A stretch of DNA of 64,000 nucleotides from Rhizobium brockwellii (GCF_000769405.2 NZ_CP053439.1:3592001-3656000), one strand, 5' to 3'; positions 35,061 to 45,690 are shown, numbered from the stretch's first letter. Made by a program: numbers and translations. The notes: generated by a model from the letters alone, not told the origin.

Positions 35061-36548
35061 ATGAAGAATTTCAGACCTTACGCATCGCGGCTGTTCGCCG
35101 CGGTTCTCGCCGCATCCGCCGCCGTGCCAGTCGTCGCAATGGCCGAGAATTCCGCCACCGTCGGTGGCCTCACCTTCGTCAACAAGGGCCTCGTCGGCAT
35201 CGGGCGTATCCCGGCCAACCAGCGTGACAAATTCGGCGAGACCTTCGGTTCCGGCTCGGGCATGGCACTCGATCCCGCCGCCTGGAGCCGCGACGGCGCC
35301 AGCTACAAGGGCACGCTCTACCTGCTGCCCGACCGCGGTTACAACGCCGTCGGCACCGTCGACTATCGGCCGCGCCTGAACACCATCTCGATCGGCCTGA
35401 CGCCGACCGCTCCGGGTGCGGCACCCGAGGCAGGCAAGGAACAGTCGGGCGTCGACGCAAAGCTCGTCGATTCCACGCTCTTTGTCGATGACAAGGGTGG
35501 CGACATGACGGGTCTCGACCCAGAATCCGGCGTCCGCCCCGCTGCCGGCGATTTTCCGCCGCTGCCGCAGGCGACGAACGGCAAGATCGCGCTCGACAAT
35601 GAAGCCATCATCCGCATGGCCGACGGCAGCATGTTCGTCAGCGACGAATACGGGCCTTACATCTATCACTTCTCTGCTGACGGCCACCTGCTGTCTGCCA
35701 CCCAGCCGCCGAAGGCGCTTTTGCCGATGCGCAAGGGTGCGTTGAGCTTTGCCTCCAACAATCCCGGCCCCGGTGCCTCCGCTCCGGACCCGAAAGATCC
35801 GGAGACCGGCCGCCAGAACAACCAGGGTCTCGAAGGCATGGCGATGACGCCGGATGGTAAGTTCATCATATCAGTGCTGCAATCGGCCGCCCGCCAGGAC
35901 GGCGGCGATTCCGGCTCGACCCGGCAGAATACCCGCGCGCTGATCTATGACGCCGCCGATCCCGATCACCTGAAACTGGTGCACGAATATGTCGTGCCGC
36001 TGCCGGTCTTCAAGGACGCCAAGGACAAGACGACGATCGCCGCTGAGAGCGAAATCGTCGCTCTTTCCGACAAGACTTTCCTGATGCTCGCCCGTGACAG
36101 CGGCAACGGCCAGGGCCTGAAAGGCGACAGCTCGCTCTACCGCAAGGTCGACATCGTCGACGTTTCCGCCGCGACCGACATCGCCGGCAGCGATTTCGAT
36201 GCCGGCAAGCCGATCGCCCAGAAGGGCGTCATCGATCCCTCACTGACGCCGGCGACGCTAACAACCTTCATCGACCTCAACGACAAGGCCGATCTCACCC
36301 GCTTCAGCCTGCACAACGGCGCACCGAACGACAAGAACAATCTGTCGGAAAAATGGGAAGCCATGGGTCTTGCGAGCGTTCTCGACCCGAACCTGCCGGA
36401 CGACTATTTCCTGTTCGTCGCCAATGACAACGACTTTTTGACGCAGGATGGTTTCCAGGTGGGTGCCACCTACAAGGCAGACGGCGGTGCCGACGTCGAC
36501 ACCATGTTTCAGGTCTTCCAGGTCAGCCTTCCTGGCCTGAAGAAGTAA
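35061..36548 (+). CDS. Exported phytase-like esterase-activity domain protein
   Basis: 495-residue secreted protein with a Sec signal peptide (residues 1-28, ending VVAMA) followed by an esterase-like activity of phytase domain (PF13449-type beta propeller). Typical segments: GLVGIGRIPANQRDKFGETFGSGSG, LYLLPDRGYNAVGTVDY, MFVSDEYGPYIYHFSADG, NQGLEGMAMTPDGKFI. The family name comes from a fusion with phytases; a true phosphatase activity is not established. It is convergent with the 6S RNA/zapA unit. Confidence 0.85.
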   Translation: MKNFRPYASRLFAAVLAASAAVPVVAMAENSATVGGLTFVNKGLVGIGRIPANQRDKFGETFGSGSGMALDPAAWSRDGASYKGTLYLLPDRGYNAVGTVDYRPRLNTISIGLTPTAPGAAPEAGKEQSGVDAKLVDSTLFVDDKGGDMTGLDPESGVRPAAGDFPPLPQATNGKIALDNEAIIRMADGSMFVSDEYGPYIYHFSADGHLLSATQPPKALLPMRKGALSFASNNPGPGASAPDPKDPETGRQNNQGLEGMAMTPDGKFIISVLQSAARQDGGDSGSTRQNTRALIYDAADPDHLKLVHEYVVPLPVFKDAKDKTTIAAESEIVALSDKTFLMLARDSGNGQGLKGDSSLYRKVDIVDVSAATDIAGSDFDAGKPIAQKGVIDPSLTPATLTTFIDLNDKADLTRFSLHNGAPNDKNNLSEKWEAMGLASVLDPNLPDDYFLFVANDNDFLTQDGFQVGATYKADGGADVDTMFQVFQVSLPGLKK

Positions 36549-36631
36549 CGGACGCGCAAAAGGGGTGGACGCGCAAGCTGCGCGCTCGCCCTGTCGATCC
36601 GGCGTCTTCGCTGAAAATGGAAGGAAAGGGT

Positions 36632-36789
36632 GCGATCCACGACCACCGATGGATGTTTACGATCCTGGGTGCCTACAAACGTAGGTGGGCGCCGTGTGTC
36701 CAGGCCCACGGGCCTGGCCAGGGACAGCTCCCTTTGGATCGAGTATGGCCCCAGGGATTGTGGTTCCTGTCGAGAGGCGCAGACCGCAT
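36632..36789 (-). ncRNA. ssrS: 6S RNA
   Basis: About 158 nt on the minus strand directly downstream of zapA, the standard alphaproteobacterial location. The ends pair: GCGGTCTGCG (36787-36778) with CGTGGATCGC (36641-36632), ten consecutive pairs counting G-U. Inside, ACCAC pairs with GTGGT, and the apex is a perfect hairpin CCAGGCCC-GT-GGGCCTGG (36717-36700). A small hairpin CCTAC-GTTT-GTAGG (36685-36672) sits in the 3' side of the central bubble, as in known 6S RNAs. A TATATA -10 element lies at 36795-36800. 6S RNA binds the housekeeping RNA polymerase as a promoter mimic. The rest of the 309-bp spacer holds nothing else I recognise. Confidence 0.82.
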
Positions 36790-36857
36790 GGCGATATATA
36801 AGGTTGTTTGCGCTGGTGCGCCAGTGGCGACGGAAGGCAGCCGCTATTTAATTGAGA

Positions 36858-37235
36858 TCAATTGAGTTCGGGGGCGGAGCGGCCATTCAGCTTGTCGGTG
36901 ATGCCGCGGATGCGGCTCGACACTTCACTCAACGCTGCGGCAAGATTTTCCTCGGTCCGGGCGGTCGCGGCTAGCACCGTATCGCGATTGCCGCGCAGCG
37001 TCTCGAGCTCGGACTCCAATCCGGCGACGCGGCGCGTCAACTCGGCAATCTCGTCCGTGATCATAATGCCGGCCATGACGGTGATCCTCAGATCGCCGAT
37101 TTCGCCGAACTGATCCTTGAGATGGCCGACATAGCGGTCGAAACGGATGGCGAGATCGGTCAGGTGATCCTCCTGCCCTTCCTCGCAGGCCATGCGATAG
37201 GCCTTGCCGTCGATCGTTACCGTCACCTGCGCCAT
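36858..37235 (-). CDS. zapA: Cell division protein ZapA
   Basis: 125-residue FtsZ-ring-associated protein. The N-terminal globular domain begins MAQVTVTIDGKAYRMACEEGQEDHL and includes RFDRYVGHLKDQFGEIGDLRITVMAGIMI; the C-terminal half is a coiled coil (ELTRRVAGLESELETLRGN). It follows the DUF4164 gene by 15 bp and precedes the 6S RNA, so the two protein genes and possibly the RNA form one unit. Confidence 0.95.
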   Translation of the reverse strand: MAQVTVTIDGKAYRMACEEGQEDHLTDLAIRFDRYVGHLKDQFGEIGDLRITVMAGIMITDEIAELTRRVAGLESELETLRGNRDTVLAATARTEENLAAALSEVSSRIRGITDKLNGRSAPELN

Positions 37236-37250
37236 GCCAAACTCTTTCTA

Positions 37251-37526
37251 TCAGCGATCCAGAACTGCGCGGATCGTTTCCATCGCCGTCACCAGCCGCC
37301 GCGATACCTCGCGATTGACCTCTTCCAGCCGGTTGGCGCGGAATTCGGCTTGGTCGAGCTCCTGCGCCAGCCGCGAGCGGTCGGCGTGCACACGCCGCAC
37401 CTCGCCCTCGATCTCGCCCTGCTCTCGCTGCCGTTCGACGCGCATATCGACGGCGTTTTCGAGGCTCGATATCGCCTGTCTCAATTCGTTGAGCGCTGCT
37501 TCCATGGTTTTGCCTGTGGGCATCAT
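37251..37526 (-). CDS. DUF4164 coiled-coil protein
   Basis: 91-residue, almost entirely helical protein (MEAALNELRQAISSLENAVD, then VRRVHADRSRLAQELDQAEF). The start at 37526 (an ATG-ATG pair) has GGAAAG upstream. The conserved position upstream of zapA in rhizobia suggests a link to division, by inference only. Its promoter region is shared divergently with tkt. Confidence 0.82.
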   Translation of the reverse strand: MMPTGKTMEAALNELRQAISSLENAVDMRVERQREQGEIEGEVRRVHADRSRLAQELDQAEFRANRLEEVNREVSRRLVTAMETIRAVLDR

Positions 37527-37749
37527 GTCTTTCCGATTCCCGCGCAGGATCCGCGAATCGGCACGCCGCGCCGATCCTGCGATTTCAAAAGGATATGCAG
37601 CTCGCCGACGGCCCGTCAATAAATCCTGTCACTTGCCCACCGGCCTATCCTGTGGATGAGCGTTCTACACATCGGTTTCGTCATTTGTACAATCACGTGA
37701 TCAAATGTCAAAAATCGCCGCTGTCAGCCCGGATTTGGCCTGCCATTTA

Positions 37750-37777
37750 TTGACTTGCCCGTCCCAACTGCTATGTC
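37750..37777 (+). promoter_or_regulatory. Possible tkt promoter in the zapA-tkt divergent region
   Basis: The 322 bp between DUF4164 and tkt contain TTGACT at 37750-37755 and TATGTC at 37772-37777 with a 16-bp spacer, about 70 bp before the tkt ATG. The -10 is weak, so this is a suggestion. Nothing else in the spacer is recognisable. Confidence 0.35.
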
Positions 37778-37848
37778 TCTGCCGCTTTCACTCGATGGTC
37801 TTGGAGGCTCGAGGCCATCCCCCGACACCCGGAACTTGCGGAAAAGCC

Positions 37849-39822
37849 ATGACCTCTCCCGAACAACACGACCGGATGGCGAATGCGATCCGTTTTCTCG
37901 CCATGGATGCCGTTGAAAAGGCGAACTCCGGCCACCCGGGCATGCCGATGGGCATGGCCGACGTGGCAACGGTCCTGTTCACCAAATATCTGAAGTTCGA
38001 TCCGAAGAAGCCGCATTGGCCGAACCGCGATCGCTTCGTGCTGTCGGCCGGCCATGGCTCGATGCTGCTCTATTCGGTGCTGTATCTGACCGGCTATCCT
38101 GACATGACGATCGAAGATCTGAAGCAGTTCCGCCAGCTCGGTTCGAAGACCGCCGGCCATCCGGAATACGGTCACGCGACCGGCATCGAAACGACGACCG
38201 GTCCGCTCGGCCAGGGTATTGCCAATTCCGTCGGCATGGCGATTGCAGAACGCAAGCTGCGGGAGGAGTTCGGCTCCGATCTCCAGGATCACTATACCTA
38301 TGCGATCTGCGGCGACGGCTGCCTGATGGAGGGTATCAGCCATGAAGCCATCGCGCTCGCCGGCCACCTGAAGCTCAACAAGCTCGTCCTTTTCTGGGAC
38401 AACAACTCGATCACCATCGACGGCGCTGTCTCTCTGTCGGACTCCACCGATCAGATCGCCCGCTTCAAGGCCGTACACTGGAACACAATCGAGATCGACG
38501 GTCACGATCAGGCCGCGATCGCCGACGCGATCGAAGCTGCCCACAAGTCCGACCGCCCGACCTTCATCGCCTGCAAGACGATCATCGGCTTCGGCGCCCC
38601 GAACAAGCAGGGCACCCACAAGGTCCACGGCAACCCGCTCGGCGCCGAGGAAATTGCGGCCACCCGCAAGGCGCTGAACTGGGAAGCCGAAGCCTTCGTC
38701 ATCCCGTCGGATGTCCTTGACAGCTGGCGTGCAGCCGGCGCCCGCTCCGTCGACCTCGTCAAATCCTGGGAAGACGGCCTCGCCAAGGCTCCGGCCAAAG
38801 CCGAGTTCAGCCGCCGCATGGCAGGCGAACTGCCGGAAGGTTTCGACGCCGCGATCAGCGCATATAAAAAGAAGCTCGCCGAGACCAAGCCGACGGTCGC
38901 GACCCGCAAGGCTTCGGAAGACGCGCTCGAGGTCATCAACGGCTTCCTGCCGGAAACGCTCGGCGGCTCCGCCGACCTGACGCCGTCGAACAACACCAAG
39001 ACTAGCCAGATGCATTCGATCACGCCGACGGATTTCGCCGGTCGTTATATGCATTGGGGCATCCGCGAGCATGGCATGGCGTCTGCCATGAACGGCATTG
39101 CGCTGCATGGCGGCCTCATCCCCTATAGCGGCGGCTTCCTGATCTTCTCGGATTATTGCCGCCCGCCGATCCGCCTTGCTTCGCTGATGGGCATCCGCGT
39201 CATTCACGTCCTGACGCATGACTCTATCGGCGTCGGCGAAGACGGCCCGACGCACCAGCCGGTCGAACAGCTCGCCGGTCTGCGCGCCATCCCGAACCTG
39301 ATGGTCTTCCGTCCGGCCGACGCCACGGAAACGGCGGAATGCTGGCAGATCGCCATCAAGACGCACAACCGTCCCTCGGGCCTTGCTCTGACGCGTCAGA
39401 ACCTGCTCGCAGCCCGCACCGAATACAGCGAAAAGAACCTGTGCGAACAGGGCGCCTATGTGCTCGCCGGCAATGCCGACGCCAAGGTGACGATCTTCGC
39501 CTCCGGCTCCGAGGTCGAAATCGCCGTTGCAGCCCGCACGGCACTCGAAGCCAAGGGCGTCACCGTCCGTGTCGTATCGGTTCCCTGCACGGAACTGTTC
39601 TTCGAGCAGCCGGAAGCCTATCGCAAGGAAATCCTCGGCAACTCGCCGGTCAAGATCGCCGTCGAAGCCGCCGTTCGCGAAGGCTGGGATGCGTTCATCG
39701 GACCGGAAGGCACCTTCATCGGCATGAAGAGCTTCGGCGCTTCCGGCCCGGTCAAGGAGGTCTACAAGCATTTCGGCATCACCGCTGACGCCGTCGTTGC
39801 GGCCGCGGAAGCAAAGCTTTAA
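37849..39822 (+). CDS. tkt: Transketolase
   Basis: 657-residue thiamine-diphosphate enzyme of the non-oxidative pentose phosphate pathway. Hallmarks: [26 protein letters not shown] at the N-terminus, the ThDP-binding [13 protein letters not shown] followed by NNSITIDG, and the pyrimidine-domain region [23 protein letters not shown]. The start at 37849 has GGAAAAG upstream; the open frame to 37705 is not supported. It heads a plus-strand group with gap, then pgk and fba further on, as in other alphaproteobacteria. Confidence 0.97.
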   Translation: MTSPEQHDRMANAIRFLAMDAVEKANSGHPGMPMGMADVATVLFTKYLKFDPKKPHWPNRDRFVLSAGHGSMLLYSVLYLTGYPDMTIEDLKQFRQLGSKTAGHPEYGHATGIETTTGPLGQGIANSVGMAIAERKLREEFGSDLQDHYTYAICGDGCLMEGISHEAIALAGHLKLNKLVLFWDNNSITIDGAVSLSDSTDQIARFKAVHWNTIEIDGHDQAAIADAIEAAHKSDRPTFIACKTIIGFGAPNKQGTHKVHGNPLGAEEIAATRKALNWEAEAFVIPSDVLDSWRAAGARSVDLVKSWEDGLAKAPAKAEFSRRMAGELPEGFDAAISAYKKKLAETKPTVATRKASEDALEVINGFLPETLGGSADLTPSNNTKTSQMHSITPTDFAGRYMHWGIREHGMASAMNGIALHGGLIPYSGGFLIFSDYCRPPIRLASLMGIRVIHVLTHDSIGVGEDGPTHQPVEQLAGLRAIPNLMVFRPADATETAECWQIAIKTHNRPSGLALTRQNLLAARTEYSEKNLCEQGAYVLAGNADAKVTIFASGSEVEIAVAARTALEAKGVTVRVVSVPCTELFFEQPEAYRKEILGNSPVKIAVEAAVREGWDAFIGPEGTFIGMKSFGASGPVKEVYKHFGITADAVVAAAEAKL

Positions 39823-39907
39823 TGAGGGCGCCTTGAGGCGCTCTCCATCTCCTCAATTCCAGGCCCTCACTCACTATCGGGCCATACTCTATCGGGAGTG
39901 AATGAAC

Positions 39908-40918
39908 ATGACAGTCAAGGTTGCCATCAACGGTTTCGGCCGCATCGGCCGCAACGTCCTTCGCGCCATCGTCGAATCCGGCCGCACCGACATCGAAGTC
40001 GTCGCCATCAACGATCTCGGCCCGGTTGAAACCAACGCCCATCTGCTGCGCTACGACTCGATCCACGGCCGCTTCCCGGCAACGGTGAAGGTCGAGGGCG
40101 ACTCGATCATCGTCGGCAACGGCAAGCCGATCAAGGTCACGGCGATCAAGGATCCGGCAACGCTGCCGCACCGCGAACTCGGCGTCGACATCGCGATGGA
40201 ATGCACCGGCATCTTCACCGCCCGCGACAAGGCTGCCGCTCATCTGACGGCCGGCGCCAAGCGCGTCATCGTCTCGGCGCCCGCCGATGGCGCCGACCTG
40301 ACGGTCGTCTTCGGTGTCAACCATGACCAGCTCACCAAGGACCACTTGGTCATCTCCAACGCGTCCTGCACCACCAACTGCCTGGTACCGGTCGTGAAGG
40401 TTCTCGACGACGCCGTCGGCATCGACCACGGCTTCATGACGACCATCCACTCCTATACCGGCGACCAGCCGACGCTCGACACGATGCACAAGGACCTGTA
40501 TCGCGCCCGCGCTGCTGCCTTGTCGATGATCCCGACCTCGACGGGTGCAGCCAAGGCAGTCGGCCTCGTTCTGCCGCATCTGAAGGGCAAGCTCGACGGC
40601 ACCTCGATCCGCGTTCCGACCCCGAACGTTTCCGTCGTCGACTTCAAGTTCGTCGCCAAGAAGGCGACCAGCGTTGGCGAAATCAACGAAGCCATCATGG
40701 CTGCTGCCAACGGCAAGCTGAAGGGTATCCTCGGCTACACCGACGAGCCACTCGTCTCTCGTGACTTCAACCACGACAGCCACTCCTCGATCCTCGCAAC
40801 CGATCAGACCAAGGTCATGGAAGGCAACTTCGTGCGCGTCCTGTCCTGGTACGACAACGAGTGGGGCTTCTCCAGCCGCATGTCCGACACGGCAGTCGCT
40901 TTCGCCAAGCTCATCTGA
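39908..40918 (+). CDS. gap: Glyceraldehyde-3-phosphate dehydrogenase
   Basis: 336-residue glycolytic/gluconeogenic enzyme. NAD-binding [19 protein letters not shown], catalytic [17 protein letters not shown], and C-terminal [17 protein letters not shown] are all intact. Two ATGs lie two codons apart (39902 and 39908); the second is chosen because its spacing from GGGAG is better. It is 85 bp after tkt and ends in a strong terminator. Confidence 0.97.
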   Translation: MTVKVAINGFGRIGRNVLRAIVESGRTDIEVVAINDLGPVETNAHLLRYDSIHGRFPATVKVEGDSIIVGNGKPIKVTAIKDPATLPHRELGVDIAMECTGIFTARDKAAAHLTAGAKRVIVSAPADGADLTVVFGVNHDQLTKDHLVISNASCTTNCLVPVVKVLDDAVGIDHGFMTTIHSYTGDQPTLDTMHKDLYRARAAALSMIPTSTGAAKAVGLVLPHLKGKLDGTSIRVPTPNVSVVDFKFVAKKATSVGEINEAIMAAANGKLKGILGYTDEPLVSRDFNHDSHSSILATDQTKVMEGNFVRVLSWYDNEWGFSSRMSDTAVAFAKLI

Positions 40919-40942
40919 GCGCTCTTGAGGCATCGACATGCT

Positions 40943-40971
40943 AGCGGCCCGGGAAACCGGGCCGCTTTTTG
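40943..40971 (+). terminator. Rho-independent terminator after gap
   Basis: AGCGGCCCGG and CCGGGCCGCT form a perfect 10-bp stem with a GAAA tetraloop, followed by TTTTTG. It lies 25 bp after the gap stop codon and ends the tkt-gap unit. Confidence 0.93.
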
Positions 40972-41165
40972 TTGCCGTGCCTCCGAACAAAACCGGCCTC
41001 CCCGCACTGGCATCTTTTCGTCCTTTGGCCGGATGAGATCTGCTAGAATACATCACCCTGGACATTCGAAATGCCCAGTTTCCTCGCGCATTGGCCATCG
41101 GCCAGGCGTAGCCACGCCAATACCGTGCGGCAGCACTGTCGCCCGCATGAAAATGAGAGAGATGG

Positions 41166-41480
41166 ATGGATTACTTTACCGTTGAAATCGCCGGCCGCGC
41201 CGTTGCCAGTTTCCGCTCGGAAAATCACGAGGAAGCGACGCATTTCTTCGAGGCTGAAGACTTTCGCGACGATCTGACAGTCCTGGAATCCGAAGGCAAG
41301 CCTCTCTGGGACCGCAAAGCGGCCCTGAGCCTGCGCAAGGCGACCACCGAGGAAGCAAGCGAAGTCGAGCATGCCTATGAATTCGACGACGATCCGGAAC
41401 GGACGATCGAGGACGAGTTCGTCGTTTTCCTGGTCCCAGTCGCGGATCTGACCGACGAGGGCGAGGACACAGAAGACTGA
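41166..41480 (+). CDS. Hypothetical acidic protein
   Basis: 104-residue, strongly acidic protein (MDYFTVEIAGRAVASFRSEN, C-terminal DLTDEGEDTED) without signal peptide or membrane segment. GAGAGAG precedes the ATG. No family recognised. It lies between the gap terminator and the small membrane protein gene and is likely its own unit. Confidence 0.72.
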   Translation: MDYFTVEIAGRAVASFRSENHEEATHFFEAEDFRDDLTVLESEGKPLWDRKAALSLRKATTEEASEVEHAYEFDDDPERTIEDEFVVFLVPVADLTDEGEDTED

Positions 41481-41671
41481 CCAACGATCCGCACCGGGTT
41501 CGATATGGCGCCGCCGTTCTCAGGACAGGATGGCGGTGCAGTTGAGGCTGCCTCGGGTTCGAATTCGATCGGCGTCTCTGCACGAATTGGTAATCCGCTG
41601 GCCAAGCGTGCTAGATTGAGGAAATGCGCAGCGCTGCACAATGGCTAAAATGAGCCAAGTGGAGGTGATAA

Positions 41672-41851
41672 ATGGCAGAGGCACAAAAACGCTTGTCCCA
41701 CACCACCCTCAAACGGCGGCAACGGTTTCACCCTAAGCGGGACGTCAGACCTGCCGTGCTGGCAAAGGCCAATCGTCTGGTCATCTGGGTCGCCGCGTTC
41801 ATTGGCCTCTCGTTTCTCGCCATTGTCATACTTGAGGCAGTGTTAGGATAG
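41672..41851 (+). CDS. Small single-span membrane protein
   Basis: A 59-residue product: a basic N-terminal half (KRLSHTTLKRRQRFHPKR) followed by one membrane helix (about residues 37-57, VIWVAAFIGLSFLAIVILEA). GGAGGTGAT, an almost ideal Shine-Dalgarno, lies seven to ten bases before the ATG, and codon use is ordinary. Positive charges before the helix predict the N-terminus is cytoplasmic. No family recognised. Confidence 0.68.
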   Translation: MAEAQKRLSHTTLKRRQRFHPKRDVRPAVLAKANRLVIWVAAFIGLSFLAIVILEAVLG

Positions 41852-42341
41852 CGGCGCAAGAGCCGGCCGCTTCTGGCACAAAACTACAGCCGGCTGCTCT
41901 CGCTCGGCGGCCGGCATGTCCACCCGATATCGAAATCTCTCAGCGCTCATTTTCCCTCTCCGCATCCGCGCGTGCAATTCAGGCTTCCCGTCATTGGACA
42001 AGGCAAACGGGCCGGGTGAAACGAGGAGTGGGTCTTATTCTGTTGCCATTCGCAGATACCGGCAGGAAAAATCCATGCCTGTCTTTTTTGCCCTGCTCTC
42101 GCCTGATTTTCCTATACATTCCTTATAGAGAATTTCTCCCGTAGCATTCCGTGTCGGTTGGCCGTCCGGCAGCCGTTCAGCAGCATGAAGCAGCATCGCG
42201 ACGAGGTTAAGCCGCAAGGCCTACCCTTCTCTGAAGTTTTGCCGTTTACTGACGGATCGCCGCGCGTGACGGAGGGGTTGAATAGAGGCGGATCGGCCGG
42301 GGCCGCTGCGTTCGCGAAGCAGTCGATGGAAAGGGGTGGGC
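41852..42341. other. 490-bp intergenic region before the K+/H+ antiporter gene
   Basis: No convincing gene on either strand. A 70-codon open frame at 41916-42128 has no ribosome-binding site and no recognisable domain. Around 42110-42130 there is an AT-richer patch (CCTATACATTCCTTATAGAG) that could contain a promoter. Confidence 0.4.
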
Positions 42342-44216
42342 ATGGAAGCGTTCTATATCGTGGTGCTGGTTTCGACGGCGCTCGTGCTTCTTGCCGCATT
42401 TTCGAGCCTGCTCGCCTTCCGCTTCGGCGCCCCCCTGCTGCTGCTCTTCCTGATGATCGGCCTTGCTGCCGGCGTCGATGGCCTCGGCATCGAGTTCAGC
42501 AACAATTATCTCGCCTATATTCTAGGCTCCATCGCGCTGGCCATCATCCTCTTCGATTCCGGCTTCGGCACGCCGATGCAGGCCTTCCGGCTCGCGGCCG
42601 TGCCCTCTCTGGCGCTCGCCTCGGTCGGCGTGCTGATCACCGCCTCGCTCTTTGCCTTCGCGGCCATGTGGCTTTTGAATTTCACCTGGCTGGAAGGCCT
42701 GCTACTCGGCTCGATCGTCGCATCGACAGATGCCGCCGCCGTCTTCTTCCTGCTGCGCATCGGCGGCATCAACATCCGCGACAAGGTGCGCTCGACGCTG
42801 GAAGTCGAATCCGGCACCAACGATCCGATGGCGATCTTCCTCACCATTGCCCTCGTCGAGGTGCTGGCGAGCGGCGAGCGTTACGCCGGCATCAATATCG
42901 GCATGCTCGCCATGTTCGTGCAGCAGATGGGCCTCGGCGTCATTCTCGGCCTGCTTGGCGGCATGATGATCGTGCTGATCGTCAGCAGGCTCGATACCGA
43001 TCGCGGCCTGACGCCGATCTTCGTGCTGGCGCTCGCTCTTCTCGTCTTTTCCTTCACCGGCGCGGTCGGTGGCAGCGGCTTCCTCGCCGTCTATGTCGCC
43101 GGCATTTACGCCGGAAACCGCAAGATGCAGGCGATCGGCACCATCAAACGCTTCCAGGACGGCATGACCTGGCTGGCGCAGATCATCATGTTCCTGGTGC
43201 TCGGACTGCTCGCCACGCCGTCGCAATTTCCTGTCATCATCGTGCCCGCCATCCTGCTTGCCCTCTTCCTGATCTTCGTCGCCCGGCCGTTGGCGGTCTG
43301 GCTGTCGCTGCTTCCCTTCGATTATACGCAACAGGAAATCGGCTTCGTCGCTTGGGTCGGCCTGCGCGGCGCCGTCTCCATCCTGCTTGCCATCATGCCG
43401 ATCCTCGGCGGGCTCGAGAACGGCCAAATCTATTTCAACACCGCCTTCATCATCGTGCTGGTCTCGCTGCTCCTCCAGGGCTGGACGATCAAGCCCGTCG
43501 CCAAGAAGCTCGGGCTGATCATTCCGCCGCGCATCGGCGCCGTCGACAAGGTCGAGGTCGACCTGCCTGGGGCGGCTAACCACGAGTTGCTCTCCTACCG
43601 CGTCATCAAGGATAGCCCGGTGCTGCGGGGCGAGCGTATTCCGCGCTGGGCGACACCCTCGCTCGTCATCCGCGACGGCAAGTCGATGCGCTACCAATAT
43701 GCAGGGCGGCTGCGCGAGCATGATCTCGTCTACCTCTTCATCGTGCCGAGCTATTCCCGCTTGCTCGACCGGCTTTTCGCCAGCCGGGCGCCTGTCGACG
43801 ACGACGATGCCGAATTCTTCGGGGCCTTCGCGCTCTCCCCCGCCCGTCCTGCCGCCGATCTCGACGCCGCCTATGGCCCCGGCCTGCTCAACGAATCCGA
43901 AAAGGGCCTGACGATCGCCGAATTGATGCGGCAGCGCCTCGGCGGCAAGGCCGATTATGCCGACCGCGTCCGCCTCGGCTCGATCATCCTTATCGTCCGC
44001 GATCTCGACGAGCACGATCACATCACCTCCGTCGGCATGTCGCTCGAAGCAGTCGAACCGGCAATTACGCTGCCGATCTTCCTCAATCTCAAGGACATCA
44101 CCCAGCGCATCCGCGACCGGCTGAACGGACGCAGGAACAGGGAAACCGCAGCCTCCGAAAGCACGCCGAAACCGCCGGCCGGACGCGACGAAGGCACACG
44201 CGAAAACGGCCGCTGA
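42342..44216 (+). CDS. nhaP2: Potassium/proton antiporter (CPA1 family, NhaP2/CvrA-like)
   Basis: 624-residue inner-membrane antiporter: about 12 membrane helices in residues 1-385, including [14 protein letters not shown] and the ion-site region [36 protein letters not shown] cytoplasmic C-terminal part follows with a TrkA-C-like and a CorC/HlyC-like region ([25 protein letters not shown]). E. coli and Vibrio relatives mainly exchange K+ for H+. AGGGG precedes the ATG at 42342; an upstream GTG is two codons earlier. It ends 70 bp before pgk. Confidence 0.9.
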   Translation: MEAFYIVVLVSTALVLLAAFSSLLAFRFGAPLLLLFLMIGLAAGVDGLGIEFSNNYLAYILGSIALAIILFDSGFGTPMQAFRLAAVPSLALASVGVLITASLFAFAAMWLLNFTWLEGLLLGSIVASTDAAAVFFLLRIGGINIRDKVRSTLEVESGTNDPMAIFLTIALVEVLASGERYAGINIGMLAMFVQQMGLGVILGLLGGMMIVLIVSRLDTDRGLTPIFVLALALLVFSFTGAVGGSGFLAVYVAGIYAGNRKMQAIGTIKRFQDGMTWLAQIIMFLVLGLLATPSQFPVIIVPAILLALFLIFVARPLAVWLSLLPFDYTQQEIGFVAWVGLRGAVSILLAIMPILGGLENGQIYFNTAFIIVLVSLLLQGWTIKPVAKKLGLIIPPRIGAVDKVEVDLPGAANHELLSYRVIKDSPVLRGERIPRWATPSLVIRDGKSMRYQYAGRLREHDLVYLFIVPSYSRLLDRLFASRAPVDDDDAEFFGAFALSPARPAADLDAAYGPGLLNESEKGLTIAELMRQRLGGKADYADRVRLGSIILIVRDLDEHDHITSVGMSLEAVEPAITLPIFLNLKDITQRIRDRLNGRRNRETAASESTPKPPAGRDEGTRENGR

Positions 44217-44286
44217 ACGCCTTGCGTCTCGAATGATCCTTGCTATGTTCGGCGCAACTTTCGCCAACCACGACAGGATCCTCCCC

Positions 44287-45492
44287 ATGCCCTCTTTCAA
44301 GACCCTCGACGATCTTTCCGACATCCGCGGCAAGCGCGTTCTCGTCCGCGTCGACCTCAACGTCCCGGTGAAAGACGGCAAGGTCACCGATGTGACGCGC
44401 ATCGAGCGTGTGGCGCCGACCATCCTCGAACTGTCCGAAAAGGGTGCCAAGGTGATCCTGCTCGCCCATTTCGGCCGGCCGAAGGATGGCCCTTCGGCGG
44501 AGCTGTCGCTGTCGCTGATTGCCCCTTCCGTCGAGGAAGTGCTTGATCATGCCGTGCTGACGGCCTCCGATTGCATCGGCGAGGCCGCTGCCTCTGCCGT
44601 TGCCGCGATGAATGACGGCGATATCCTGCTTTTGGAAAACACCCGCTTCCACAAGGGCGAGGAAAACAACGACTCCGACTTCACCAAGGCGCTTGCCGCC
44701 AACGGCGATATCTATGTCAACGACGCCTTTTCGGCCGCCCACCGCGCCCATGCCTCAACCGAGGGTCTTGCCCACCACCTGCCGGCCTATGCCGGCCGCA
44801 CCATGCAGGCAGAACTGGAAGCGCTGGAAAAGGGCCTCGGCGAACCGGCTCGCCCTGTCGTCGCGATCGTCGGCGGCGCCAAGGTCTCCACCAAGATCGA
44901 CCTCTTGATGAACCTCGTGAAGAAGGTCGATGCGCTCGTCATCGGCGGCGGCATGGCCAATACCTTCATCGCCGCACGCGGCACCAATGTCGGCAAGTCG
45001 CTCTGCGAACATGATCTCGCTGAAACCGCCAAGCAGATCATGATCGAGGCCGCCACCGCCGGCTGCGCCATCATCCTTCCGGAGGATGGCGTGATCGCCC
45101 GCGAGTTCAAGGCGGGCGCCGCCAACGAGACGGTCGATATCAATGCCATCCCCGCCGATGCCATGGTGCTCGATGTAGGCCCGAAATCCGTCGAGGCCAT
45201 CAACGCCTGGATCGAGCGCGCTGCAACCCTGGTCTGGAACGGCCCGCTCGGCGCCTTCGAAATCGAACCCTTCGATGCCGCAACCGTCGCTACCGCGAAA
45301 TACGCCGCTGGGCGCACGGTAGCCGGCAAGCTCACCTCCGTTGCCGGCGGCGGCGACACCGTCTCGGCGCTCAACCATGCCGGCGTTGCCGACGATTTCA
45401 CCTACGTCTCGACCGCCGGCGGCGCCTTCCTCGAATGGATGGAAGGGAAAGAGCTTCCCGGTGTCGCCGTCCTCAACGCCGCTGCTACATAA
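44287..45492 (+). CDS. pgk: Phosphoglycerate kinase
   Basis: 401-residue glycolytic enzyme. N-terminal domain: [42 protein letters not shown] and [15 protein letters not shown]-terminal nucleotide domain: [16 protein letters not shown] and [12 protein letters not shown]. The start at 44287 (MPSFKTLDD) matches the family; the frame is open to 44233. Its TAA stop codon falls within the first bases of an intergenic repeat, and a terminator follows beyond the repeat. Confidence 0.97.
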   Translation: MPSFKTLDDLSDIRGKRVLVRVDLNVPVKDGKVTDVTRIERVAPTILELSEKGAKVILLAHFGRPKDGPSAELSLSLIAPSVEEVLDHAVLTASDCIGEAAASAVAAMNDGDILLLENTRFHKGEENNDSDFTKALAANGDIYVNDAFSAAHRAHASTEGLAHHLPAYAGRTMQAELEALEKGLGEPARPVVAIVGGAKVSTKIDLLMNLVKKVDALVIGGGMANTFIAARGTNVGKSLCEHDLAETAKQIMIEAATAGCAIILPEDGVIAREFKAGAANETVDINAIPADAMVLDVGPKSVEAINAWIERAATLVWNGPLGAFEIEPFDAATVATAKYAAGRTVAGKLTSVAGGGDTVSALNHAGVADDFTYVSTAGGAFLEWMEGKELPGVAVLNAAAT

Positions 45493-45586
45493 TTCCTTAA
45501 ATCGGAACCGATTGAAGGACATAATTATGCAGCCATTCAAAGTGCCAAGCGTCCTTTGCGCGTCTGAAAGGCGCGCGGCGCTGTAG
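45489..45586. repeat. Two-part intergenic palindromic repeat (copy 4), supplying the pgk stop codon
   Basis: The AT-rich part (ATAATTCCTTAAATCGG...ATAATTATGCAG, 45489-45532) is followed by the GC-rich hairpin part (AAGCGTCCTTTGCGCGTC ending GGCGCTGTAG, to 45586). It matches 13751-13854 in inverse order. The pgk TAA at 45490-45492 lies inside its left edge, implying the element inserted at, or replaced, the end of pgk. Confidence 0.85.
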
Positions 45587-45625
45587 TAATCCGCAAGACT
45601 GATTTCGCAGATTTTACATGTCGAT

Positions 45626-45661
45626 AGACCGCGGAAGAAAAACAGCTTCCGCGGTCTTTTG
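45626..45661 (+). terminator. Rho-independent terminator between pgk and fba
   Basis: AGACCGCGGAAG and CTTCCGCGGTCT form a perfect 12-bp stem around AAAAACAG, followed by TTTT. fba must therefore have its own promoter. Confidence 0.9.
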
Positions 45662-45690
45662 CTCAAAGGACGAAAAAAATCCCAACTTTC

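Noticed and set aside
37771..39771. A 666-codon minus-strand open frame opposite tkt
   Set aside because: Antisense shadow of a fully conserved transketolase gene.
41916..42128. 70-codon open frame in the gap before the antiporter gene
   Set aside because: No ribosome-binding site, no domain and unremarkable composition; the region is better described as intergenic.
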